Assembly: GCA_035652315.1 (NCBI GenBank)
Contig: DASREA010000048.1
Coordinates: 3,269-67,268, forward strand
Reading direction: 5' to 3'
DNA length: 64,000 nt
Source of the DNA: CANKHA01 sp035652315
Lineage (GTDB): Bacteria > Pseudomonadota > Alphaproteobacteria > Rhizobiales > Xanthobacteraceae
The notes under the pieces are model-generated. The model saw only the letters and a program-made list of their open reading frames with translations. It made no database searches and was not told the DNA's origin. Shown here one piece after another: positions 34,650-42,028 of this stretch (positions within the stretch are counted from its first letter, which is position 1; each line of letters starts with the position of its first letter). Made by a program: the position numbers and the translations under genes.

Positions 34650-36314
34650 TTACGACGGCGTCGGCTCGGTGGAAAGCATCTGCGGGACCAGAGATGCCAC
34701 CTGCAGCGCGGCCAGCGGGATGCAAACAATGCACATCAAACCGTCGCGCGCGAAGATCATATCCACCCTGCCGCCGAAATCCTGTTCGACGATCGAGCGC
34801 AGCAGAACCGTGCCGAAGCCTTCTTTGTGAGCGGCCTGGATCGGCGGGCCGCCCTCTTCCTGCCATTGCAGGCGGAGGATGCGAAGGCCGCCCTCGGTCG
34901 GCAGGTCCCAGCGAATCTTGACCCTGCCCGCCAGCGCATTCAAGGCGCCATATTTCGCGGCGTTGGAGATGAGCTCGTGAATTACCATGCCGATTTCAAC
35001 CGCAGCTTTGATATCCAGTTCGAGCGGCGGGCCGTCCAAATCCACCTGTTCTGCGGTGGCAAAGGGTTTGCAAGTCTGGGCGATGAGCTTCGCCAGATCG
35101 CTGCTGTGAAATTCGCGGTCGCCGAGCGCTTCGTGCGAGCGGGCAAGCGCCGCCAGCCGCTCTTCGAATGACTTGCCGAATTGCTGCAGCGAGCGCGAAT
35201 GCCTGATCGTCTGTTTTTCGATCGCGCGCACGACGCCGAGCATCGCCTCCATGCGCTTATTCATTTCCTCAGCGAGGCTGGAGCGAGCCAGCTCCCACTG
35301 TTCCAGTGCCGCGATCGATCCGGCGATGGCTCCGGAGACGCCGCTAAGTTCGGCGATGCCGGTCGCCATCTCCTGGTCCGCGCCAGTCGCGCGCGCCAGA
35401 GCCTTCAACTTGAGGACAGGCTTCGACAGATAGCGGCCATAAAAAATTCCGAGCGCCAAGGACGCGCCAAGCCCGAGAGCAAGAACGATCAATGAAGCCG
35501 TCGAGCGATAAGTCGGGCTCTGGACATCGGTCACCGCCGCGATTCGCCAGCCGGAAAGTTCCGAGCGGCGATAGGCGGTGAGTCGTGCGCCGGCAGAATT
35601 TTCTGAGACAAAGCTGCCACTATCGCCGCGGCTATGTTGGATAAAGTCGGCGGATGCTTTCCCGCCGATGTCTTTGCCGCCGCCGCTACGCGCGATGATC
35701 CTATCGGCGTTGTCGGTGATCTGCAGCCCCCAGTCAGCGGCGTGCGCCTGGGCGTCGAGCAACGCGGCAAGGCTTGTCGGCGCCAGCTTGAGCGTGAGCA
35801 GATATTGGACCTGGCCATTGGCCAACACCGGCATCGCGAGTGCCAGAAAATCCTGGTGATTCGGTGTGCCGATCAAATCCGAAATCACCGGGCTGCGATG
35901 CTCCACCGCCAACCGGTTCGCCGCGCGCAATGCCGCCTCCGGCTCCTCGGCGACGGAGGCGTTGTAAGGCAGGCTCGTCATGAAGATCAGTTCGCCCGTC
36001 GGCTGGCGCAGCGAGATGGCGCCGCCGGGAATGGAGTCGCTCAACTGCTTTGACTGCCGGTAAAAATCCTCGAAGCGGCCTTCCCTAACCGCGTCGGAAG
36101 TGGCGAGAACCTGCATCGCCAGCTTATATCCATTGAGGTTCTGGTCGATCACCGCCGCAGCCGCGCTCGCGATTTTTTGCGCCTGCGACGCCAGATCGGC
36201 GCGATCGCGATCGACATGAAGGCCGGCTGCGGCAATGACCGCCGCCAGAATAGGAGCAGCGATCAAGGCTCCGAAAAACGCCAGATGAACTCGGATTGGA
36301 AGATTACGCCGCAC
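34650..36314 (-). CDS. Sensor protein of the HWE/HisKA_2 kinase type lacking the phospho-accepting His
   Basis: 554 residues. TM helix at about 12-32, an extracytoplasmic Cache-like sensor (35-265), a second TM helix (272-292), then a HAMP-like linker. The helix that normally carries the phosphorylated His (pattern NHRVKN) reads NKRMEA, with K353 in its place. The downstream VVRAIEKQTIRHS and FEERLAALARSHEAL blocks and the ATPase N-box VIHELISNAAKYGAL (444-458) are well kept, as is the terminal GFGTVLLRS block. It may still bind ATP but should not autophosphorylate at the usual site. No response regulator is adjacent on its strand. See findings. Confidence 0.85.
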   Translation of the reverse strand: MRRNLPIRVHLAFFGALIAAPILAAVIAAAGLHVDRDRADLASQAQKIASAAAAVIDQNLNGYKLAMQVLATSDAVREGRFEDFYRQSKQLSDSIPGGAISLRQPTGELIFMTSLPYNASVAEEPEAALRAANRLAVEHRSPVISDLIGTPNHQDFLALAMPVLANGQVQYLLTLKLAPTSLAALLDAQAHAADWGLQITDNADRIIARSGGGKDIGGKASADFIQHSRGDSGSFVSENSAGARLTAYRRSELSGWRIAAVTDVQSPTYRSTASLIVLALGLGASLALGIFYGRYLSKPVLKLKALARATGADQEMATGIAELSGVSGAIAGSIAALEQWELARSSLAEEMNKRMEAMLGVVRAIEKQTIRHSRSLQQFGKSFEERLAALARSHEALGDREFHSSDLAKLIAQTCKPFATAEQVDLDGPPLELDIKAAVEIGMVIHELISNAAKYGALNALAGRVKIRWDLPTEGGLRILRLQWQEEGGPPIQAAHKEGFGTVLLRSIVEQDFGGRVDMIFARDGLMCIVCIPLAALQVASLVPQMLSTEPTPS

Positions 36315-36435
36315 CAGAAGGGTCCCGTCCTATTACGTCTAGCTTAGCAGAAAACAAGGCCGCCAGCCTACCCGCCATCCCACGGCCATCGTCGATGCGC
36401 TCGTCCCACGCCGATGTTACGCTGGCCAGGTTTTC

Positions 36436-37026
36436 ATGTGCTCTTCGCTTCACTTAAGCTGCGCCGACGATGCGACGGATTCGCTTGATTTTGGCCGTGG
36501 GTTCTTTTTGGCGGCGACGCACATAGCGGCGGCCGCGCGAGATCTGCATGTGTATGTCATCTACGGCCAGGGCGGACGGCTTATGTCGCGCGGCATGGAA
36601 AGTCTTGCCCAAAGCCTGCGCAAGATGGATCCCCGGGTAGAGGTATCCACCTATCATTGGGACCGCTACAAAGATGTGGCGAAGAAGATCAGGGAGCTTC
36701 CGCCGGACGCGCCCGTCGCCGTGATCGGCTATTCGCTGGGCGCCAATGCGGCGACCTGGATTGCCAACGCGGTCCGGTCGCGCACAATCGATCTGATCGT
36801 GGCCTACGATCCGACGAAATGGTCGGAAGTGCAGGCTATCGGCGGAAACGTCAAACGGGTCCTGCTCTATCACAACAATGGCCCCGACCCGTTCGGCCAT
36901 GCTCGCATCAATGGGCGGCAGGTGGAGACGGTGGAAACAAGAAATTCCCACCTTTCCATCGACGACAGCTCCTGGCTGCACGACAAGACACGCGCGGCCA
37001 TTGCCGAGTTACTAGGGCAGCTTTGA
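36436..37026 (+). CDS. Small alpha/beta-hydrolase-like protein, possibly frameshifted at its N-terminus
   Basis: 196 residues as read. The nucleophile elbow GYSLGANAA and a late NSHLSID that could supply the His suggest a lipase-like hydrolase; no named family is recognised. The first 34 residues look unnatural. In another frame, ATG 36470 opens MRRIRLILAVGS, and if one T is added to the T5 run at 36505-36509 this joins FLAATHIAAAARDLHVY to give a normal signal peptide before VYVIYGQGG. So the gene may encode an exported protein with a sequencing error or a real frameshift. It lies between the kinase gene and the CBS-BON gene. Confidence 0.6.
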   Translation: MCSSLHLSCADDATDSLDFGRGFFLAATHIAAAARDLHVYVIYGQGGRLMSRGMESLAQSLRKMDPRVEVSTYHWDRYKDVAKKIRELPPDAPVAVIGYSLGANAATWIANAVRSRTIDLIVAYDPTKWSEVQAIGGNVKRVLLYHNNGPDPFGHARINGRQVETVETRNSHLSIDDSSWLHDKTRAAIAELLGQL

Positions 37027-37102
37027 CGCGGCCGAATTCGGAAAAACATCTTTGATCCGGCGCAACGGGGACCGGCTTTTCCGGCTGGCACCACCTGCCG
37101 TG

Positions 37103-37116
37103 TTGACGCAGATCAA
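37103..37116. promoter_or_regulatory. FNR/FixK-type box upstream of the CBS-BON gene
   Basis: TTGAC-GCAG-ATCAA matches the TTGAY-N4-RTCAA consensus of FNR/FixK sites. Its centre is 56 bases before ATG 37166, consistent with activation at about -41. Confidence 0.6.
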
Positions 37117-37165
37117 GGACACCCCCCGACCGCCGCCGCAGATAAATCTTAGCCAGGAGGATGCC

Positions 37166-37885
37166 ATGAAAGCCAAGGACGTGATGACGCAAAAAGTCAT
37201 TTCCGTAAGCCCCGACGACACCATTCTGCGGGCAATCAGGCTTATGCTGCAAAACAATATCAGCGGCCTGCCCGTTCTAGACACGAGCCGAAGAATGGTC
37301 GGCATTGTCACCGAGGGCGATCTCCTGCGGCGCGCCGAAACCGGCACCGAACTCAAACGGCCGCGATGGATTGAATTCCTCACCAGCCTTGGCACTCTCG
37401 CCGAGAAATACGTGCATTCGCATGGCCGGAAAGTGCATGAAGTCATGACGCCGGAGGTTTGCTCGGTCACCGAGGACACATCGCTGGCCGACATCGTCGA
37501 ATTGATGGAAAAGCGCCACATCAAGCGCGTTCCGGTAGTGCGCGACGGCGAAGTGGTCGGTATCGTCAGCCGCGCCAACATCCTGCATGCTGTTGCCAAG
37601 GCGGGCATCAAGGCGGCACAGGCGCCGGCGGGAGACGATAGCGAGATCAAGCGTCAGCTCGTGGCGTATCTTGACAAGCAACGCTGGGCGCCGGTCGGCA
37701 CGATCAGTGTCGACGTTAAAAACGGCGTGGTGACCTTCACCGGCGTCATTCTCGACGACCGGGAAAGAGAGGCGCTGCGCGTGGCTGCCGAAAATACGCC
37801 GGGCGTGAAAAACGTCGTCGACCAGCTCGTTTGGGTCGATCCGACCTCAGGCTATATCGGCGACGCGCCGTCGCGGACGAACTGA
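37166..37885 (+). CDS. CBS-pair protein with C-terminal BON domain
   Basis: 239 residues from ATG 37166, preceded by AGGAGG. Two CBS motifs are clear: MTQKVISVSPDDTILRAI with GLPVLD and VGIVTEGDLL, and MTPEVCSVTEDTSLADIV with VPVVRDGEVVGIVSR. A BON domain follows (about 150-225, KNGVVTFTGVILDD). CBS pairs bind adenosyl ligands, and BON domains bind lipid or membrane surfaces. Such proteins are frequent targets of FNR/FixK-type regulators in Rhizobiales, and an FNR/FixK-like box lies upstream. The molecular role is not known. Confidence 0.88.
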   Translation: MKAKDVMTQKVISVSPDDTILRAIRLMLQNNISGLPVLDTSRRMVGIVTEGDLLRRAETGTELKRPRWIEFLTSLGTLAEKYVHSHGRKVHEVMTPEVCSVTEDTSLADIVELMEKRHIKRVPVVRDGEVVGIVSRANILHAVAKAGIKAAQAPAGDDSEIKRQLVAYLDKQRWAPVGTISVDVKNGVVTFTGVILDDREREALRVAAENTPGVKNVVDQLVWVDPTSGYIGDAPSRTN

Positions 37886-37951
37886 CGTCTGGCCGATTAC
37901 GTTCCCCGGACTCCAGGAGCCCGCGCATCGGTCCTGGCTCGCAGTTCGCGC

Positions 37952-38575
37952 CTATTTTTGCGCCGGCGCGATATTCGCGACCAAGGCCATCCGCACCAGG
38001 TCGGATAGGCTCGCTGCCTTCATCTTGGTCATCACGTTAGCCCGATAAATCTCGACGGTCCGCGGACTGATGCCAAGATTGAACGCTATGATCTTATTGG
38101 GCTGGCCGGCCACTAGCCCCTCCAGCACTTCACGTTCACGAGCGGAAAGCGTGGCCAGACGCTGCGTCAACTCCGCTTTTTCGATGTCACGCGCGCCCGC
38201 CTTGTCTCCCTCGCTGAGCGCCAGTTGCACGGCAGCCAAAAGTACATCATCGTCGTAAGGCTTCTCGAGAAAATCAATGGCTCCAATTCGCATCGCTTCG
38301 ACTGCGAGCGGGACGTCGCCATGTCCGGTAATGACAATCACCGGGACACTGGAATTCATCTCGCGCAGTCTCCGCAAGAGGTCGATGCCGCTGACGTCCG
38401 GCATTCTCACGTCGGTGATGATGCAGCCAGCCGTGAGAATTGGAACGTCCTCGAGAAATACCTTGGCAGAGTCGTAGGTACGCACTTTGAGCTTGGCGCT
38501 GCGCAGCAGAAATTCCAGCGATTCGCGCGCCGCGTCGTCATCGTCGATGACGTGCACAACCGGATCATTTGGCAT
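37952..38575 (-). CDS. fixJ: Two-component response regulator FixJ
   Basis: 207 residues from ATG 38575. Receiver domain with VIDDDDAARESL, phospho-acceptor D55 in TDVRMP and the conserved Lys in FLEKPYDDD, then a LuxR-type HTH (LSAREREVLEGLVAGQPNKIIA, read in two blocks, and ISPRTVEIYRANVM). FixJ is phosphorylated by FixL at low oxygen and activates fixK and other promoters. It overlaps the fixL stop by 11 bases, so the two are coupled. The adjacent Crp/Fnr gene, divergent from fixL, is the natural downstream regulator. Confidence 0.9.
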   Translation of the reverse strand: MPNDPVVHVIDDDDAARESLEFLLRSAKLKVRTYDSAKVFLEDVPILTAGCIITDVRMPDVSGIDLLRRLREMNSSVPVIVITGHGDVPLAVEAMRIGAIDFLEKPYDDDVLLAAVQLALSEGDKAGARDIEKAELTQRLATLSAREREVLEGLVAGQPNKIIAFNLGISPRTVEIYRANVMTKMKAASLSDLVRMALVANIAPAQK

Positions 38576-40082
38576 CGGCCAGTTCCTCGTCACTCATCAG
38601 CCGCAGACTGAACCGAAAAACGGTTCCACCTCCGGGATTTGGTTCGGCGACGATTTGGCCGCCATGAGCTTCGACAATGGTGCGGCAAATCGAAAGTCCC
38701 ACGCCCATACCGTGCGCCTTGCTCGTGATAAACGGCTGGAACAGATGTGCGGCCACGTCTTCGGAAATTCCCGTGCCGGTATCCGCAACCTTGATTTCGA
38801 CCATGTCATCTGAGCGAAGACTGGAAATCGTCAAATCCCGCCGCTCCGTTTCTTGCATCGCCTCGATGGCGTTACGCATCAAATTAAGCATGACCTGTTG
38901 GATTTGCACCTTGTCGGCAAGCACCAGATCGCCGGAAGGATCGAATTGAAAGCGGACACGAACTCCATGTTCCTTGGCGCCCACCAAAGCCAGCGCGCTG
39001 GCCTCCTCGACCAACTTGCTGACACTTTCGACGCGCCGCTCGCTTTCGCCGCGCGCCACGAAATCTCGCAAGCGTCGGATGATTTGCCCCGCGCGCAAGG
39101 ATTGTTCCGCCGCCTTATCCATGGCCTCGCGGACGGTCACCGAGGCCGCGTCGTCTCTGCCTTCGAGAAGACGGCGCGACCCCTTCATATAATTGGCGAT
39201 CGCCGACAGTGGCTGATTGAGCTCATGCGCCAGCGCTTGCGCCATTTCACCCATCGCCGTCAACCGCGAGATATGGACGAGCTCGGTCTGCAACTCTTGC
39301 AGACGCGCTTCTGTCTTCTGCCGCTCGGTTAGATCGCGGATAAAGCCGGTAAAGTAGCGTTGGTTTCTCGATTTCATTTCCCCGACCGCCAGCTCCATGG
39401 GAAATGTGGATCCGTCCCTGCGTTCCCCCACGACAACCCGGCCGATGCCGATGATGCGCCGCTCGCCGGTCGTCAGATAGCGCGCCAGATACCCGTCGTG
39501 ATTTTCCCGATAGGGTGACGGCATCAGCATTTTGATGTTGCGGCCGATGACTTCATCGGCGTGATAACCGAACAATCGCTCGGCGGCGGAGCTGAATGAC
39601 TGCACGCTTCCCTTTTCGTCGATCACGATCATCGCGTCGGGAACGGTCTCGAGAATCGATTTTAGATGCGCCTCGCGCGCCCGAAGATCGGCGGCGACCG
39701 CGGTCGCTTGCTGGCGCTTGCTCTTCAGCAGGCCTCCCCACCATGCGGTCGCGATTCCGATACCAGTGAACAAAGCGATGGTGACGATGTCCGGACCTTC
39801 CAACGCGGGCAATTTAAAAACCGCGAAGAACCAGAGCAGCAGACTGACCGCAGTCGCGACGAGGCCGGGGCCGGTACCTCCAAAGCCGCTGGTCACCAGC
39901 ACAGCCGCCAGGAACAAGAGAAAGGGGGACCCCCTTCGCAGCGACGGTTCCAGAATTATCGCGATGGCCAGCGCGACAACGGGCGCGCAAAAAGCAACAC
40001 CGTAGGCCATCCAACCGCGCGAAAACGTGCGGCCCGGGTCAAAAGCGCTATCAACTACCTGGTCAATATCAAGCTCGGCCAT
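38565..40082 (-). CDS. fixL: Oxygen-sensing histidine kinase FixL
   Basis: 505 residues from ATG 40082. Four N-terminal TM helices (about 25-115, DUF4118-like), a heme PAS domain (140-255), then HisKA and ATPase domains. The proximal heme ligand is H195 in YRENHDGYLARY. The distal Arg region GIGRVVVGERRDGSTFP and the tail FTGFIRDLTERQKTEARLQE match Bradyrhizobium FixL closely. The phospho-acceptor is H286 in AHELNQPL. Oxygen on the heme inhibits the kinase. No strong ribosome site precedes this ATG; starts at 40145 or 40193 are less likely because they add only polar residues. Confidence 0.9.
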   Translation of the reverse strand: MAELDIDQVVDSAFDPGRTFSRGWMAYGVAFCAPVVALAIAIILEPSLRRGSPFLLFLAAVLVTSGFGGTGPGLVATAVSLLLWFFAVFKLPALEGPDIVTIALFTGIGIATAWWGGLLKSKRQQATAVAADLRAREAHLKSILETVPDAMIVIDEKGSVQSFSSAAERLFGYHADEVIGRNIKMLMPSPYRENHDGYLARYLTTGERRIIGIGRVVVGERRDGSTFPMELAVGEMKSRNQRYFTGFIRDLTERQKTEARLQELQTELVHISRLTAMGEMAQALAHELNQPLSAIANYMKGSRRLLEGRDDAASVTVREAMDKAAEQSLRAGQIIRRLRDFVARGESERRVESVSKLVEEASALALVGAKEHGVRVRFQFDPSGDLVLADKVQIQQVMLNLMRNAIEAMQETERRDLTISSLRSDDMVEIKVADTGTGISEDVAAHLFQPFITSKAHGMGVGLSICRTIVEAHGGQIVAEPNPGGGTVFRFSLRLMSDEELADAK

Positions 40083-40179
40083 GGTCGCTGGATATCGCCT
40101 CCGGTCCTTTCGCCCCCGACCTCCGGGAGAGCCCTTAGGGACCATATCTGAATTTTCCGCATGCAAACTAGCCCCTATT

Positions 40180-40203
40180 CCTTGCGGCAACACTGACGCA
40201 AGG
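40180..40203. promoter_or_regulatory. Inverted repeat covering the ribosome binding site of the Crp/Fnr gene
   Basis: CCTTGCG (40180-40186) and CGCAAGG (40197-40203) are perfect 7-bp arms around a 10-base spacer. The right arm overlaps the AAGGAGA ribosome site before ATG 40212. It could be an operator for the protein itself or an RNA stem that hides the ribosome site. Confidence 0.4.
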
Positions 40204-40211
40204 AGATTGCC

Positions 40212-40916
40212 ATGTCGATCCGCACCTCACTGTTGTCCGCCGCCACGCAAAACCGGACGCGCGCCACTACAGAGGGCCGGGCGGTTTCCCAGGTTCAGCC
40301 GGCCCGGCAGCCGCTGTTCAATTCCGTCGAATTGACGGGCGCGTCCGTTCCCTACGCGCGCGGCGAGGAAATTTACGGCGAAGGCGAAGCGGCTGAATAC
40401 ATCTACAAAGTTATCAGCGGATCGGTTCGCTCGTACAAGGTGCTGAACGACGGACGCCGGCAAATCTGTGCATTCCATCTTCCCGGCGATGTCTTCGGCT
40501 TGGAGGCCGGAGAACAACACGCTTTCTCCGCCGAGGCGATCTGCCAATCGGTCGTCTTGTTGATCAAGCGGAGCACGGTGGCCGCCGTCGCCGCGAAGGA
40601 CACGATGGTTGCCCGGCAACTTTGGAACATCACGGTTGCCGAACTGCAGAAAATGCAGGACCACGTCATGCTCCTGGCGAAGAACGCGCAGGAACGCGTG
40701 GTATCCTTCCTGCTGCAGATGGCGCAGCGCGCTCCCGGCACCACCGAAATCGAGTTGCCGATGACGCGGCAAGACATTGCCGACTACCTCGGCCTTACGA
40801 TCGAGACGATATCCCGTACGCTGACCCAACTGGAAACGCAGGCGACAATCGCGCTACCGAGCTCGCGGCGCGTCCTGTTGCGCAATCGCGGGATGCTCGA
40901 CCGGTTGAACGCCTGA
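40212..40916 (+). CDS. Crp/Fnr-family transcriptional regulator (FixK/FnrN-like)
   Basis: 234 residues. A cyclic-nucleotide-binding-like beta-roll (about 40-125, FHLPGDVFGLE) and a C-terminal winged helix with QDIADYLGLTIETISRTL, whose E-x2-SR pattern is the FNR/FixK recognition helix for TTGAY half sites. The N-terminal cysteine cluster of oxygen-labile FNR is absent, so oxygen sensing is likely left to FixLJ, as with FixK. It is divergent from fixL with a 129-base gap. The boxes at 37103-37116 and 41946-41959 are plausible targets. Confidence 0.87.
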   Translation: MSIRTSLLSAATQNRTRATTEGRAVSQVQPARQPLFNSVELTGASVPYARGEEIYGEGEAAEYIYKVISGSVRSYKVLNDGRRQICAFHLPGDVFGLEAGEQHAFSAEAICQSVVLLIKRSTVAAVAAKDTMVARQLWNITVAELQKMQDHVMLLAKNAQERVVSFLLQMAQRAPGTTEIELPMTRQDIADYLGLTIETISRTLTQLETQATIALPSSRRVLLRNRGMLDRLNA

Positions 40917-40932
40917 TCCGAAGGCTTCAACC

Positions 40933-41526
40933 GTGCCGCCCGAAGTGACGAAACGCATAACGATCATCGATGGTCATCCCGATCCGGATGCCAGGCGCTT
41001 CTGCCATGCCCTCGCGGGCGCCTATGCGAGCGGCGCGGCGGCGAATGCCTATGCGGTAAAGCGTATCACTCTTGCCGAACTGCATGTTCCGCTGCTGCGC
41101 AGCAAGGACGACTGGGAGCAGGGTTCGCTCACCAACGCCTTGGCGGCCGCGCAGCAGGACATCCTTTGGGCCACGCATCTGGTGATCATCTACCCATTGT
41201 GGCTAGGCGGCATGCCAGCGATGCTGAAGGCTTTTTTCGAACAAATCTTTCGTCCGAAATTTGCATCCGGCGCGGAGGGCGAAGAGTGGGCCAAGCCCCT
41301 CAAGGGCAAGTCCGCCCGGATTGTCGTAACCATGGGAATGCCGGCATGGATATATCGCTGGTACTTCTTCGCGCACAGCTTGAAGAGTCTCGAAAACAAC
41401 ATTCTTGCCTTCGTCGGCATCGGCCCGATCAGGGAAACCCTCATCGGCGGCATTGGCGCGATGGATATAAACGGCCGCCGGAATTGGCTGAAAGCCGTGC
41501 GTGCCCTCGGCCGTGACGGCAAATAA
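40933..41526 (+). CDS. NAD(P)H:quinone oxidoreductase, flavodoxin-like fold
   Basis: 197 residues of the MdaB/KefF/NQO1 group, FAD- or FMN-binding and cytoplasmic. Blocks: IIDGHPDPDARRF at the N-terminus, LVIIYPLWLGGMPAMLKAFFEQIF, and a late YFFAHSLKSLENNILAFVG-type segment. Such enzymes make two-electron reductions of quinones, avoiding semiquinone radicals, which suits a locus that oxidises aromatic rings. The start GTG 40933 is 17 bases after the Crp/Fnr stop, so the two genes may be co-transcribed. Confidence 0.83.
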   Translation: MPPEVTKRITIIDGHPDPDARRFCHALAGAYASGAAANAYAVKRITLAELHVPLLRSKDDWEQGSLTNALAAAQQDILWATHLVIIYPLWLGGMPAMLKAFFEQIFRPKFASGAEGEEWAKPLKGKSARIVVTMGMPAWIYRWYFFAHSLKSLENNILAFVGIGPIRETLIGGIGAMDINGRRNWLKAVRALGRDGK

Positions 41527-41634
41527 AGTCAGCCTACCGTTTTCGGCGAGACCGCGGCAAATCGAGGGGATCGCCGCCAGGATTGCCGGTTTCGCCCCCG
41601 CTCCTAGCGCCGATTCCAGACAGGACGGCGCATT

Positions 41635-41853
41635 TTATTTTGCGTCATTCTGCGAACCGCCCTTGGCTCCGCGCGGCGGAGACGAGCGATTGTCGACGGC
41701 TTCGGTCAGGATCGTGCCGCAGCTCTTGCATTCAAAACTGCGCAGCTCCGGCATTCCTCCGAGCCGGGGTGTCGTGCGCGCCAGCGTCATCGCAGTGCGG
41801 CATGAGGGGCAAAGCACCGTCCGGGCATTGGGAATGGGATGAGAGTTCGGCAC
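41635..41853 (-). CDS. Small zinc-ribbon protein, function unknown
   Basis: 72 residues from GTG 41853 (PNSHPIPNART after the start). Two CxxC pairs, CPSC and CKSC, about 26 residues apart form a zinc ribbon: TVLCPSCRTAMTLARTTPR then MPELRSFECKSCGTILTEA. I recall similar short proteins in Bradyrhizobium, all unnamed. A TTG at 41910 is an alternative start but adds residues outside the usual family pattern. It is divergent from the Rieske gene at 42029, with a perfect FNR/FixK box between them. Confidence 0.65.
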   Translation of the reverse strand: MPNSHPIPNARTVLCPSCRTAMTLARTTPRLGGMPELRSFECKSCGTILTEAVDNRSSPPRGAKGGSQNDAK

Positions 41854-41945
41854 GTCGGAAAATTTCGCGGAATTGGCCAAAGCAAACGTTGATTTGGCGC
41901 AATGTGCCAACGCATGCCTACTACGGGAATGTACGTAGCATCGGC

Positions 41946-41959
41946 TTGATCCACATCAA
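41946..41959. promoter_or_regulatory. Perfect FNR/FixK-type box upstream of a Rieske oxygenase gene
   Basis: TTGAT-CCAC-ATCAA is a perfect match to the FNR/FixK consensus. It ends 69 bases before ATG 42029 of the oxygenase gene and lies 92 bases before the divergent zinc-ribbon start. It is 1 kb from the Crp/Fnr gene. Confidence 0.72.
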
Positions 41960-42028
41960 ATCCCCCGCGATGACCCGCAGCACTATTGCCGTGTCGATTA
42001 CCATTCATCACGGCGGCGGGAATATCCC

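Noticed and set aside
37086..37099. TGGCACCACCTGCC as a possible sigma-54 promoter
   Set aside because: The distance between the GG and GC elements is two bases too short.
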